The notes: generated by a model not told the origin, from the sequence alone. Positions 9,293 to 17,850 are shown, numbered from the stretch's first letter. The stretch: DNA of 50,642 nucleotides from Zunongwangia pacifica (GCF_023499215.1 NZ_JAKHSK010000036.1:1-50642); one strand, 5' to 3'. A program made the numbers and translations.

Positions 9293-10060
9293 CTAGAATT
9301 CATCAAAAAAATTAAGTAACAATTGCTTCCTGTTTTGCGAAACCGGCACTTCTATGTCTCCGTGCAACACAACACATTGCTTTTTTCGGTTATAAGAAAG
9401 AATATGATCGCTGTTAATGAGATGGGATTGATGGATTCTTAAAAATCCGTATTTTACAAGGTCATTTTCAAATTTCTTTAAGGACTTAGAGACCAAAACT
9501 TTATTGAAGTTATTGAGATAAAATAAGGTATAATTATTATCTGCCTGAGCCTGAATGATATCTTTTAAAGCAACGATATGAATATCATCCTGAGTTTTTA
9601 AAACTATCTTTTTATCCTGTTGCTGCCGCTCGTTAAGAAATAAGGTTTCTAATTGTTTGCTATAATTTTCAGCCGAGATATTTTTTAAGACTTTTTCAAC
9701 AGAATTTATTAGGTTTTGGGGGGCTATTGGTTTCAGCAAAAAATCTAACGCACTCAATCGAAAAGCTTCTACAGCATAATTCGCATAAGCCGTTGTAAAA
9801 ATCACTTTAAATTCAGGATATCCTTTTTGATATAAATCATGCAGAAAATCTATAGAATTACCATCGGGTAGATTGATATCCAAAATCAATAATTCCGGAG
9901 AAAAAACAGTCAATTTTTCAGAAGCTTCTTCTAAGCTTTTCACACTGCATATTTCAAACCCGAAGTGGATTTTAAGAATATCACTAAACATTTGTGAGGA
10001 TGCAACATCATCTTCAACGATCAAAACCCGTAAATTTGTTGGTTTACTTTTTAAATCCAT
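9293..10060 (-). CDS. LytTR-family response regulator
   Basis: A 255-aa cytosolic regulator with a receiver domain at ~8-125: acidic pair in LIVEDD, phospho-acceptor D61 in LLILDINLPDG, Lys in DFLLKPIAP. A LytTR DNA-binding domain follows at ~150-250 (IVLKTQDDIHIVALKDI; LRIHQSHLINSDHI). The linker is charged. It lies 11 bp after the histidine kinase stop on the same strand, forming a two-gene operon and a cognate LytS/LytR-like pair. Targets are unknown; LytTR proteins usually bind paired direct repeats upstream of regulated genes. Confidence 0.93.
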   Translation of the reverse strand: MDLKSKPTNLRVLIVEDDVASSQMFSDILKIHFGFEICSVKSLEEASEKLTVFSPELLILDINLPDGNSIDFLHDLYQKGYPEFKVIFTTAYANYAVEAFRLSALDFLLKPIAPQNLINSVEKVLKNISAENYSKQLETLFLNERQQQDKKIVLKTQDDIHIVALKDIIQAQADNNYTLFYLNNFNKVLVSKSLKKFENDLVKYGFLRIHQSHLINSDHILSYNRKKQCVVLHGDIEVPVSQNRKQLLLNFFDEF

Positions 10061-10071
10061 CAGTCATAAAT

Positions 10072-11787
10072 TTATAAATGTACATAAGGAATAACAAGAC
10101 TAACGCGAGTACCGGGAAATTTCTTGTGATCTGATGCATTGTCAATATTTAAATCTATAGGAATTTGATTAATAGTTTTTAGCTCCTTCATTCGTTCGCT
10201 CAAAATATCCTGCCCCATAGATTTATGCAATTTATTATGCTGAAGCGTTCCTCTTTCGTTTTGAATACCGGTGCCATTATCGATAATTTCAACAGCTATT
10301 TTATCCTTAGCTTTAGTTCTTTTAAATATAACTTCAACTCGGGCATTTTCTGGTCTTGATTTGGCGCCATGGATCACCGCATTTTCCACAAAAGGTTGTA
10401 AGAGCATTACCGGAATACTTATTTCTTCTGGCGAAATAGAAGGATCACAGTCTATTTTAAATGAAAAATCGGCTGCAATTGCATTTTCCTGTAAGCTTAG
10501 ATAATTCTCCAGCATGGCTATTTCATCACTCAGTTTAATAAAATCTGAATCTGAATATTCTAAAACTGATCGTATAAGCTTTCCAAAATGATCCAGATAT
10601 TGCATAGAAGTTTCACGTTCATTACGATAGATATAAAATTGGACTTGTTGTAAAGCGTTAAATAAAAAATGTGGATTAAGTTGTAATCGTAAAAACTTGC
10701 TTCGCAACCGTGATTGCTCAAGTTTTTGCCGCACTTTTAAATGTTTCATCCTAAAATAAACTCCAATTCCAAGCAATATCAAAAGAAAACTACTTACCAT
10801 CACAATCCACACTAATTCTCTTTTTCGAATCTTATTTTCAGCTTCTAATAAGGCTATTTTTTTCTCCTTCTCGGCAGTTTCGTAAGCCGCCCTAATATCT
10901 GCGATTTTTTGTTCGTAATTTTTGCTGGCAACAATATTCTTAACACTATCATATCGATCATAATATTCTAATGCTTTTTGATACTCTCCTGCTGCCATAT
11001 TTGCGCTTCGTAGATTGTATAAAAGCCGGACCTTTTCCTGTAAATTAGCATACTCTAGTGCCTTATTATAATTTTTAATCCCTTCGTTAATATCACCGTT
11101 ATTTACTAATCCATAACCAAGATTATTTAATGTGATTACTGAAACCGGCATTTTTAATGAATCTCTAATTCGTAAACTTCTTTGAGCACTCTCTATAGCG
11201 CTTTTCCAGGATTTTTGGTTGATATAGTAATTACTAAGATTAGTATAAATTATTGCTTCTACGCGTGGTTCTTTTAGCCCTGCTGCTATCTCTAATGCTT
11301 CTTCATAAATTTGATCTACTTGTCCTTTTCCGGCTTCCATAGATACCCCGCCAAGATTAACAAGAATCTTTAAACGATCTATATCTTTCTTAGCATATTG
11401 CAAAGCCTCCCGAAAATTTAGAATCGCATCCTCAAAATTTTTAGATTTAGAATATATAACTCCTACGCCTGAAAATAAATTAATCTTATCTTGGATATCA
11501 AGGTAGTCTAAGTGTTCCTTAGCTTTAAAATATTCAGAAAGAGCGACATCAAGATTTCCTGTCAACAATTCTATTTTACCAAGATATAAATGGGCCTTTG
11601 CATTTAAACTATCAGGAATTTGCTGCCCGATAAAACGTGTTATTTTTCTTTTAGCCTGCCGATATTTTTTGGTAGAAATTAAAGAATCTATCGTCCCAAA
11701 TTCTACCGAATTTTGAGTCTGACAGAAAAAATTAAGCGAAAAAAAAAGGCTTAAAAGCACTAATATGGTCCTTAAAGAAATTGGCAT
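10072..11787 (-). CDS. TPR sensor histidine kinase of the LytS (His_kinase) type
   Basis: A 571-aa sensor: signal peptide at 1-23, tetratricopeptide repeats across ~30-290 facing the periplasm, a coiled coil (~295-323), one membrane helix at about 324-345, then a His_kinase domain with H373 in LRLQLNPHFLFN and an HATPase domain (FVENAVIHGAKS near 465; IIDNGTGI). This is the common Bacteroidota layout of TPR sensors coupled to LytTR regulators, and the partner lies immediately downstream. What the TPR region senses is not readable. The upstream region toward the divergent SMR gene contains an inverted repeat (11804-11832). Confidence 0.93.
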   Translation of the reverse strand: MPISLRTILVLLSLFFSLNFFCQTQNSVEFGTIDSLISTKKYRQAKRKITRFIGQQIPDSLNAKAHLYLGKIELLTGNLDVALSEYFKAKEHLDYLDIQDKINLFSGVGVIYSKSKNFEDAILNFREALQYAKKDIDRLKILVNLGGVSMEAGKGQVDQIYEEALEIAAGLKEPRVEAIIYTNLSNYYINQKSWKSAIESAQRSLRIRDSLKMPVSVITLNNLGYGLVNNGDINEGIKNYNKALEYANLQEKVRLLYNLRSANMAAGEYQKALEYYDRYDSVKNIVASKNYEQKIADIRAAYETAEKEKKIALLEAENKIRKRELVWIVMVSSFLLILLGIGVYFRMKHLKVRQKLEQSRLRSKFLRLQLNPHFLFNALQQVQFYIYRNERETSMQYLDHFGKLIRSVLEYSDSDFIKLSDEIAMLENYLSLQENAIAADFSFKIDCDPSISPEEISIPVMLLQPFVENAVIHGAKSRPENARVEVIFKRTKAKDKIAVEIIDNGTGIQNERGTLQHNKLHKSMGQDILSERMKELKTINQIPIDLNIDNASDHKKFPGTRVSLVIPYVHL

Positions 11788-11803
11788 GCTGAATTTTTTA
11801 GGC

Positions 11804-11832
11804 GGCCTACAAAATTATTAAAATTTTAGGCC
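11804..11832. promoter_or_regulatory. Inverted repeat between divergent histidine kinase and SMR genes
   Basis: GGCCT (11804-11808) pairs with AGGCC (11828-11832) and AAAATT with AATTTT inside, around an ATTAA loop with a two-base bulge. It lies 17 bp upstream of the kinase start and about 100 bp upstream of the SMR start. It could be an operator for either gene or a terminator-like structure; no T tract follows it on the minus side. Confidence 0.4.
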
Positions 11833-11933
11833 AAGACTTTAGAAAACCTATAAAATCTTGCTGCTTTTTCTTTATCATTTTCGACGGCAGAAGAGTTATT
11901 ATTCTTTCTATTTTTGCTGAAATATTTAAAACA

Positions 11934-12263
11934 ATGAATTGGTTTCTCTTAATAATTGCCGGCTTATTCGAAATGCTCTTTGCCTTATGTCTTGGTAAAG
12001 CCAATCAAACTGAAGGTCTAACATCAAAACTTTGGTTTGGGGGATTTTTAGTATGCCTTGTTTGTAGCATGAGCTTACTCATAAAAGTAACCAGAGTACT
12101 GCCCATTGGAACAGCTTATGCCGTATGGACGGGTATTGGGGCCGTAGGAACTGTATTATTAGGGATCTTTATTTTTAAAGAACCGCCTAGTTTTTGGAGA
12201 TTATTTTTTATCACCACCCTTATAGGCTCCATCATTGGGTTAAAGTTAGTATCCCATTCATAG
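11934..12263 (+). CDS. sugE: Small multidrug resistance (SMR) transporter, SugE/Gdx-like
   Basis: A 109-aa inner-membrane protein with four helices. The essential proton/substrate-coupling Glu is E13 in IAGLFEMLFAL. The signature GTAYAVWTGIGAVGTVLLG and IFIFKEPPSFWRL place it in the SugE/Gdx branch, whose studied members export guanidinium, rather than the EmrE multidrug branch. It is a single gene and works as a dual-topology dimer if typical. The leader upstream shows no convincing guanidine (ykkC) riboswitch. ATG at 11934 is the only sensible start. Confidence 0.9.
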   Translation: MNWFLLIIAGLFEMLFALCLGKANQTEGLTSKLWFGGFLVCLVCSMSLLIKVTRVLPIGTAYAVWTGIGAVGTVLLGIFIFKEPPSFWRLFFITTLIGSIIGLKLVSHS

Positions 12264-12284
12264 CACCAAAACTCTCCCCTTAAT

Positions 12285-12395
12285 TTAGGTGTTCTGAAAA
12301 ATTGGGGCCGGAACCAACCAGGAAAGTAAAAGAATACTTAAAATGGCAACTAACGCAACAATTAAAAGAAACTTAGTTCGTGACAAAATATACAT
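12285..12395 (-). CDS. Candidate 36-aa single-pass membrane peptide
   Basis: A short frame (MYILSRTKFLLIVALVAI...), made of two positive residues, a strong hydrophobic helix of about 22 residues and a short polar tail ending FQNT. It starts 9 bp downstream of the stop of the 128-aa gene before it on the same strand, suggesting co-transcription. Positive-inside charge and continuous hydrophobicity argue for a real small membrane protein, but no family is recognised and coding cannot be proven from one sequence. Confidence 0.45.
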   Translation of the reverse strand: MYILSRTKFLLIVALVAILSILLLSWLVPAPIFQNT

Positions 12396-12404
12396 TTTTA
12401 AAAC

Positions 12405-12791
12405 TTATTTTTTTCGCTCTGGCAATCGTTTATGAATACTTTTTTTTAATAAAAGGTATTTTTCAAAAATCCTGAGATACCGCATACGATGCTTTTCATA
12501 TAAATTAATATGTTGATCTCCATATTCATTTTTTCCGTATTCTAACTCTTTTTTAAGTTCCTGCTCAAACCTGCATAAACCTGCTGTACATAAAATAACC
12601 TCCCTACGCATTCCCTGTAAGGTATTGGCTAATCTTAGATCATTAATCATCCGTTTTTCAAGTTTTAGAAGGTCCCCTAGTTCTTCATTTATATCTTCAA
12701 GAAAAAGTTCCCACATGGCCACTTCCCTTAAATCCTTTTTAATACAGAGCTCTCGATACGAATACACCTGTTTAAAAAAATTGATATTCAA
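12405..12791 (-). CDS. Small helical protein of unknown function
   Basis: A 128-aa protein predicted almost wholly alpha-helical and charged, with no signal peptide or membrane segment. Segments such as ELFLEDINEELGDLLKLEK and FEQELKKELEYGKNEYGD could form a helical bundle. It is divergent from the histidine kinase/sigma-54 activator operon. Size, a Trp-containing start of the helical core and a Lys-rich end resemble the 146-aa protein at 17247-17687 on the other side of the module; weak paralogy is possible but not established. No function is assigned. Confidence 0.65.
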   Translation of the reverse strand: MNINFFKQVYSYRELCIKKDLREVAMWELFLEDINEELGDLLKLEKRMINDLRLANTLQGMRREVILCTAGLCRFEQELKKELEYGKNEYGDQHINLYEKHRMRYLRIFEKYLLLKKSIHKRLPERKK

Positions 12792-13094
12792 TTGCTATTT
12801 CCAAAAGTTAAACATGCCATCACAAAGACAAAGCCTATACCGATATCCATAAATAATTCAGTATAAATTTTTAAAAAACTGATTACCAGATATTTAATAA
12901 ATAATATATTTTACGAAAAAATGCTATTTTTGAGTAAAAATGCACCATCGGGTAAAATCACCCCAGTAAAAATATAGCGCTTACATAAGAATATAACTGA
13001 TTATGAATAACTTAGCGTTCAATTGAAAATTTTAAATAAAATCATTCTGATTATAGCCTAATTATGGCAGGTTATTCTATAGAGAATTTTAAAA
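12792..13094. other. Divergent intergenic region
   Basis: About 300 bp of very AT-rich DNA between the divergent helical-protein and histidine-kinase genes. It must hold both promoters. A TGGCA element near 13066 is followed by TTCTAT at roughly the right distance for a sigma-54 -24/-12 site, but the -12 part is poor. No hairpin or RNA motif stands out. Confidence 0.3.
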
Positions 13095-14186
13095 ATGAAT
13101 AAAGAGTTTACATTAGAAGATCGTTTAAAGGAAAGAGTAAAAGAATTAACGTGCCTGTACAGCATTTCAAGCGCTCTACGAAAGCATTCAGATGATATTC
13201 AGGAGACTTTAAAAGAGATCTGTGAAATCACCAAAAACGCCTGGAGACACCCAAAGGACGCCATTGTACAATTATGCTATACCCATGTTGAAATCAAAAT
13301 AGGGAACATTCCCAAAAACCATATTTTTCAGGAAAGTAAACTTTCAGACCATCAGGGAAATGTAGGCGATATTAGAGTATATTATGATGCTGAACACTAT
13401 GATAAAACAGATTTCTTAGAAGAAGAACAGCAATTACTTAACCAAATAGCGATAGAAATTAGTGATTTTTTTGAGCGGGAAAGTATCAAAAAGCGAGAAG
13501 AATTATTACGCCGAAAAGCGGAACATAACGACCGATTAGCCATACTTGGTGAAATAACTGCTGGCATCGCGCACGAGCTAAATACACCTTTGGGAAACAT
13601 TCTTGGATTTGCTGAACTTATTCAGGAAAATAATACAGACGAACAGACCAGAAATGATCTGGAAAAAATAATTAAAGCCAGTATATACTCTAGAGAAATT
13701 GTAAAAAAGTTAATGTTTTTTGCCTGTGAGATGCCTCACCAAAAACAACCGCAGCAAATAAAACCTATTATCGAGCAGGCGTTATCTCTTTTAGGACCCA
13801 ACCTTAAAAAAGCAAATATAACCTGTGCTTTTACAATTGATCATAACGACTTAGTCATTCCCGTAGATATTGTACAATTTACCCAGATCATTTTTAATCT
13901 GGTGATTAATGCAATCTATGTTTCCCCTCCCAAAAGTAGTATTGAAATTAGCGTAACACAATCTAAAAATCACATGCTTATGGAAATTAAAGATCAGGGG
14001 CCAGGAATTCCAAAAGCCCTTCGTAAGAAAGTGTTTCATCCTTTTTATAGTACAAAACCACTTGGTGAAGGCTCAGGATTAGGATTAAGTGTGGTGCATG
14101 GCATTGTAAAGGCACATCGGGGAGAAATAAAAATTACAGATAATACGCCTACCGGAAGTAACTTTCAGATTTTATTACCACTATAA
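13095..14186 (+). CDS. Cytosolic sensor histidine kinase (GAF-like input, HisKA/HATPase)
   Basis: A 363-aa kinase without membrane segments. The first ~130 residues (ERVKELTCLYSISSALRK onward) resemble a GAF-like input module. HisKA follows with H160 in ITAGIAHELNTPLG, then HATPase with an N box (QIIFNLVINAI), G1 (IKDQGPGIPKA) and G2 (GEGSGLGLSVVHGIV) motifs. The NtrB-like HisKA and the sigma-54 activator 8 bp downstream make this a soluble NtrBC/AtoSC-type pair sensing an intracellular signal. The input ligand is unknown. Confidence 0.92.
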   Translation: MNKEFTLEDRLKERVKELTCLYSISSALRKHSDDIQETLKEICEITKNAWRHPKDAIVQLCYTHVEIKIGNIPKNHIFQESKLSDHQGNVGDIRVYYDAEHYDKTDFLEEEQQLLNQIAIEISDFFERESIKKREELLRRKAEHNDRLAILGEITAGIAHELNTPLGNILGFAELIQENNTDEQTRNDLEKIIKASIYSREIVKKLMFFACEMPHQKQPQQIKPIIEQALSLLGPNLKKANITCAFTIDHNDLVIPVDIVQFTQIIFNLVINAIYVSPPKSSIEISVTQSKNHMLMEIKDQGPGIPKALRKKVFHPFYSTKPLGEGSGLGLSVVHGIVKAHRGEIKITDNTPTGSNFQILLPL

Positions 14187-14194
14187 CTTTGAAC

Positions 14195-15511
14195 ATGACC
14201 TATAAAAAAGCAAATATCTTAATAGTAGACGATGATTTTGATATGTTAGAACTGCTTCAGCGGCAACTCCATGATCAAAACTTTCATGCTTATAAAGCCT
14301 CCAATGTTCTGGAAGCTATAAATATTTTAAAATACAGCCGCATTGATTTACTGGTTACAGATTTGCAAATGCCAAAAGTAGACGGGATAGAATTAATTAA
14401 ATATGTATCAGATCATTACCCTACGCTCCCAACACTGGTTATCACAGGATTTCCTTCGATAGATGGCGCTTTGGAAGCCATGAAATCTGGCGCGGTAGAT
14501 TATTTAATAAAGCCCTTCACTAAAGAGGAATTAAAAAATGCCGTAGCCAAAGCTTTACCACAAAATCTACAGGAAACTACTCCGCATTCCTCTGGTAATG
14601 CCAGTATCTCTTACGCCGGAATCATTGGCAATTCTGAACCCATGCAAAATCTTATTGATCTTATTGAAAGGGTTAAAGATAACAAAGCAACGGTTTTAAT
14701 CCAGGGCGAAAGTGGAACAGGAAAAGAACTCATTGCAAGGGCCATTCACTATAAAGGGAGATTTGCCCCGCAGCCTTTTATCGCCGTTAATTGCGGTGGG
14801 ATTCCTGAAGATTTACTGGAAGCCGAATTATTTGGCTACACCAAAGGGGCTTTCACCGGAGCCTTGGAAAACCGACAAGGCTTTTTTCAGGCGGCAGATA
14901 AGGGTACTATATTTTTAGATGAAATAGGGAATGCTCCCATGAAGGTACAAACCAGGCTGCTAAGAGTCCTTCAGGAAAAAGAAATACAGCGGATTGGAGA
15001 ACAGGAAACCAAAAAAATTGACATTCGCATCATCGCGGCCACCAACAGTGATCTTTTTAAAATGGTACAAAATGGTAAGTTTCGGGAAGATCTTTATTAT
15101 CGATTAAATGTGGTCAATATAAGTACTCCTCCCCTACGATCACATAAAAGCGATATTCCGTTTCTTGCGAATAATTTTTTAAGAAAATATGGGTCAGAAT
15201 ATGGTAAGCGGGCAAAACTTAGTGATAAGGCATTAGAGTTATTACAAAATTACGACTGGCCAGGAAATGTAAGAGAGCTGGAGAATATTATTCAGCGTGC
15301 CCTAATTTTAAGTGATGATGAAATCAGCATAAAGCAACTTCCAGAGCATTTTAAATACAGTATTACTACTAGTGATACTGCATTTAAATCTTTAGCGGAA
15401 ATGGAAAAAGAATATATTCTGAAAGTCCTGGCATATACCGATCAAAATAAAACACAGGCCGCTGAAATTTTAAAGATCGATCGCAAAACACTTCGCAATA
15501 AATTAAAATAG
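14195..15511 (+). CDS. Sigma-54-dependent response regulator (NtrC family)
   Basis: A 438-aa activator: receiver domain with D56 in LLVTDLQMPKVDG, AAA+ domain with Walker A GESGTGKE (171-178), the sigma-54-contacting GAFTGA loop (218-223) and Walker B GTIFLDEIGN, then a Fis-type helix-turn-helix ending AAEILKIDRKTLRNKLK. All residues needed for ATP-driven sigma-54 remodelling are present. ATG at 14195 is preferred over the in-frame TTG at 14189. It follows the kinase by 8 bp. A candidate -24/-12 promoter lies 130 bp beyond its stop, so the four-Cys gene and gdhA are its likely targets. Confidence 0.95.
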   Translation: MTYKKANILIVDDDFDMLELLQRQLHDQNFHAYKASNVLEAINILKYSRIDLLVTDLQMPKVDGIELIKYVSDHYPTLPTLVITGFPSIDGALEAMKSGAVDYLIKPFTKEELKNAVAKALPQNLQETTPHSSGNASISYAGIIGNSEPMQNLIDLIERVKDNKATVLIQGESGTGKELIARAIHYKGRFAPQPFIAVNCGGIPEDLLEAELFGYTKGAFTGALENRQGFFQAADKGTIFLDEIGNAPMKVQTRLLRVLQEKEIQRIGEQETKKIDIRIIAATNSDLFKMVQNGKFREDLYYRLNVVNISTPPLRSHKSDIPFLANNFLRKYGSEYGKRAKLSDKALELLQNYDWPGNVRELENIIQRALILSDDEISIKQLPEHFKYSITTSDTAFKSLAEMEKEYILKVLAYTDQNKTQAAEILKIDRKTLRNKLK

Positions 15512-15639
15512 CAAGCGGTACATTATTCCCCAGCCGGGAGATAATGCCCATTTAAATTTTACAAAAGCAAACATTTTTAAAAATGCAAAAACCTCAAAAT
15601 CAATATTATAAATAAAAAAATACAAAATTATCCTTTTTT

Positions 15640-15654
15640 GGGTACACACTTTGA
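15640..15654 (+). promoter_or_regulatory. Candidate sigma-54 (-24/-12) promoter
   Basis: GGGTACACACTTTGA aligns with the sigma-54 consensus TGGYACRNNNNTTGC with GG at -24, YAC, R and TTG conserved. The mismatches are the first T (G) and the final C (A). It would place the transcript start about 20 bp before the ATG at 15684, and it lies directly downstream of a sigma-54 activator gene. Activator sites cannot be identified with confidence. Confidence 0.55.
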
Positions 15655-15683
15655 CTTTTAAGATATAGTCGAACCTCATTATT

Positions 15684-15842
15684 ATGAAAACGAATCATAT
15701 CAATAAAAAGTCAATTTCAAAAAGTTCTTTAGGCAGCCTACTACCCCAGGATATGCTTAAAGGACTTTGTTTTAATTGTGATCATCAAAAAACCTGTACG
15801 TGGAAAAACCACCGAAAGTTGTTTTGTGAACATTTTAAATAA
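15684..15842 (+). CDS. 52-aa four-cysteine (putative zinc-binding) protein
   Basis: A short frame encoding a basic N-terminus followed by a compact Cys cluster, GLCFNCDHQKTCTWK then LFCEHFK: C-x2-C-x5-C-x9-C, with His nearby. The pattern suggests a small zinc-binding fold. It ends 5 bp before the gdhA start and starts just downstream of the candidate sigma-54 promoter, so the two genes are very likely one transcript. It may regulate or assist glutamate dehydrogenase, but no function is known from the sequence. Confidence 0.75.
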   Translation: MKTNHINKKSISKSSLGSLLPQDMLKGLCFNCDHQKTCTWKNHRKLFCEHFK

Positions 15843-15847
15843 TACTC

Positions 15848-17125
15848 ATGAAAAAGGAAAAAACAAAAAAACAATCGATGCATGCTACGGTGATGAGCCA
15901 GTTTAATAAAACGGCCGACTGTATGAACCTAAATGATAATATTAGAAAAATCCTGTCGATCTCGAACAGTGAAATTATCGTTCACTTTCCCGTTAAAATG
16001 GACGATGGCAGTGTGAAGGTGTTTACCGGGTACCGGGTACAGCACAACAATGCTTTAGGGCCTTACAAAGGAGGTTTGCGCTATCACGATACGGTAGATA
16101 TTGATGCCGCCAAAGCTTTGGCTATGTGGATGACCTGGAAAACCTCTCTTGCTGGTTTACCCTTTGGTGGTGCTAAAGGAGGAATAGAAATAGATCCCAG
16201 AAAGTATTCTATTGGAGAATTAGAGCGAATTACCCGCAGATTCACCTATGCTTTGGGAGAAAATATAGGCCCTGAACATGATATACCCGCGCCAGATATT
16301 AATACCAATGCCCAGACAATGGCTTGGATTGCCGATACGTATATGTCTACCATCCCAACTTCAGAACGTTCTCATAACCGGCATATCGTTACCGGAAAAC
16401 CTTTGGGCGTAGGCGGACTTGAAGGTAGAGATCGTGCTACCGGTTTTGGCGTATATCTTTCTGCTAAACTTTTTCTGGAAAGCAAGGGAGAGAGTTTACA
16501 GGGAAAATCCTTTATCGTTCAGGGGTTCGGGAATGTTGGTTATTGGGCTTCCCATTTTATGGTAAAAGAAGGCGCTCGTTTATTGGCCGTTCAGGATGCT
16601 CATGCAACATTGTACAAAAAAGAAGGGATCGATGTTGAAGGATTGGCGGTACATTCTAACCCCAGAAAGGGTTCAATTGCAGATTATCCGGAAGCAGTTT
16701 CTATACCACCCGAAGATTTCTTTGGCTTAGATTGCGATATCATTATTCCTGCGGCACTGGGGAATCAAATTACGGCCAGTGTAGCTGAAAAAATAAAAGC
16801 GCCACTAATATTAGAAGGTGCCAATGGTCCTACAGATAAAGAAGGGGAAAATATTCTATTAAGAAATAAGGTAACTATCATTCCAGATATTTTCTGTAAT
16901 TCGGGCGGAGTGATCTCCAGCTATTTTGAATGGCTGCAAAATCGTAATGGCGAATTATGGGATTTAGAGGAAAGTATGGGCAAACTCGAGAAAAAACTTT
17001 CTGAAAATTTTAAACGAATACAGCGCAAAGTGGAAGAAAAAAATATCGATTGGAGAACCGCTGCTTATATGCTGGCCATATCCCGAATTGAAACTGCCTA
17101 CCAGCAAAGGGGTATTTTTCCATAA
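15848..17125 (+). CDS. gdhA: Glutamate dehydrogenase (Glu/Leu/Phe/Val dehydrogenase family)
   Basis: A 425-aa cytosolic enzyme catalysing reversible oxidative deamination of glutamate to 2-oxoglutarate and ammonium. Substrate and catalytic residues are present: K74 in GPYKGGLRYH, K98 in MTWKTSLAG, K110 in PFGGAKGG, D150 in IPAPDINTN. The Rossmann motif GFGNVG is at 226-231. The ~420-aa length fits the smaller hexameric class, often NAD-linked and catabolic. Placement after a sigma-54 activator and promoter suggests control by nitrogen status or stress. Cofactor preference is not decidable by eye. Confidence 0.93.
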   Translation: MKKEKTKKQSMHATVMSQFNKTADCMNLNDNIRKILSISNSEIIVHFPVKMDDGSVKVFTGYRVQHNNALGPYKGGLRYHDTVDIDAAKALAMWMTWKTSLAGLPFGGAKGGIEIDPRKYSIGELERITRRFTYALGENIGPEHDIPAPDINTNAQTMAWIADTYMSTIPTSERSHNRHIVTGKPLGVGGLEGRDRATGFGVYLSAKLFLESKGESLQGKSFIVQGFGNVGYWASHFMVKEGARLLAVQDAHATLYKKEGIDVEGLAVHSNPRKGSIADYPEAVSIPPEDFFGLDCDIIIPAALGNQITASVAEKIKAPLILEGANGPTDKEGENILLRNKVTIIPDIFCNSGGVISSYFEWLQNRNGELWDLEESMGKLEKKLSENFKRIQRKVEEKNIDWRTAAYMLAISRIETAYQQRGIFP

Positions 17126-17132
17126 ACTAACT

Positions 17133-17220
17133 AAGGGCAAGCCCATAAGCCATTTATTAGAAAATTATTTTTTATATAGAGGTGAGCCCGATAATATTTA
17201 ATCTCGATTATCGAGCAAAA
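17133..17220 (+). repeat. Interspersed palindromic repeat, copy 1
   Basis: The core CTCGATTATCGAG (17203-17215), flanked by TATTTAAT and CAAAA, recurs at 23584 and, with one change, at 41540. The ~70 bp before the core here also resemble the stretch before the third copy (AGGGCAAGCCCATAAGC against AGGGGCAAACCTAAGAAGC). It lies between gdhA and the next gene. Confidence 0.6.
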
Positions 17221-17246
17221 AATAATGATACTGAAAAAGTGAATTA

Positions 17247-17687
17247 ATGAAAAACGGGACTCAAACTTTTCGCATGAAATATGAACAACCAAATATTGGT
17301 AATAATACAATATCGGTAATTGAAGGGAATGCTCATGATTGGTTTCAAAAACTTGAAATCATTGATTTTGAACTTTTACTTTATAAATCATATTTACAGG
17401 ATCAAAATTCTGGAAAAGTTGGATGTGAAAAAAAGGCAATAAATTCACTAATCTCCTATATCTGTCAGCACATAGAACAAAACAAATTTCACCTTCGCAC
17501 CTGTTTATATTATAAAAACAGGGTTTCAAAAATAAGGGAGTGTGATGATATGGAATGTGAACAAATTTACATGGACGCTCATTCCCTTTTTAAAAAAAGA
17601 CTTCAGGATCATTTTATAAAGGTTAAAAGGCTAAAGCATCAGATTATTGCTAAAACAGTTGCTTATTCAGGAATAAAAATCGATTAA
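17247..17687 (+). CDS. Small helical protein of unknown function
   Basis: A 146-aa protein without signal or membrane segment, mostly helical (WFQKLEIIDFELLLYKSYL; FKKRLQDHFIKVKRLKHQI). Two Cys (RTCLYY, RECDDMEC region) are not arranged as a clear metal site. It is the first gene after gdhA, separated by 120 bp that contain a palindromic repeat. Its size and general pattern recall the 128-aa gene at 12405-12791, the two bracketing the sigma-54/gdhA module. No family is recognised. ATG at 17247 gives the full frame; Met11 is an alternative start. Confidence 0.65.
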   Translation: MKNGTQTFRMKYEQPNIGNNTISVIEGNAHDWFQKLEIIDFELLLYKSYLQDQNSGKVGCEKKAINSLISYICQHIEQNKFHLRTCLYYKNRVSKIRECDDMECEQIYMDAHSLFKKRLQDHFIKVKRLKHQIIAKTVAYSGIKID

Positions 17688-17783
17688 AAAATATCGCTTA
17701 AGGCGCTAAAAGTCTTCTTTAGGAAAACTAGAGAAACTTTTTTATAGCTATGCCGAACTGTTTGTTTGGATGTTTTTTCCGAT

Positions 17784-17850
17784 GCCGGACACCTGCTAAA
17801 ATTGTAGTTTTTAGACTATACTTTTTCAATGCAAGGTGTTCGGCTTTTTT
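17784..17850 (+). terminator. Long-loop terminator-like hairpin
   Basis: GCCGGACACCT (17784-17794) pairs with AGGTGTTCGGC (17834-17844) over 11 bp with one G-T pair, followed by TTTTTT. The loop is about 40 nt. A second GCCGAAC at 17752-17758 can pair with the same 3' arm, giving two mutually exclusive structures. Confidence 0.55.

Noticed and set aside
11833-11933. Guanidine (ykkC) riboswitch upstream of the SugE/Gdx-like gene
   Set aside because: No paired ACGR hairpins or ykkC core can be found in the short AT-rich leader.
13060-13082. Second sigma-54 promoter before the histidine kinase
   Set aside because: TGGCA is present but the -12 element reads TTCTAT, so the match is poor.
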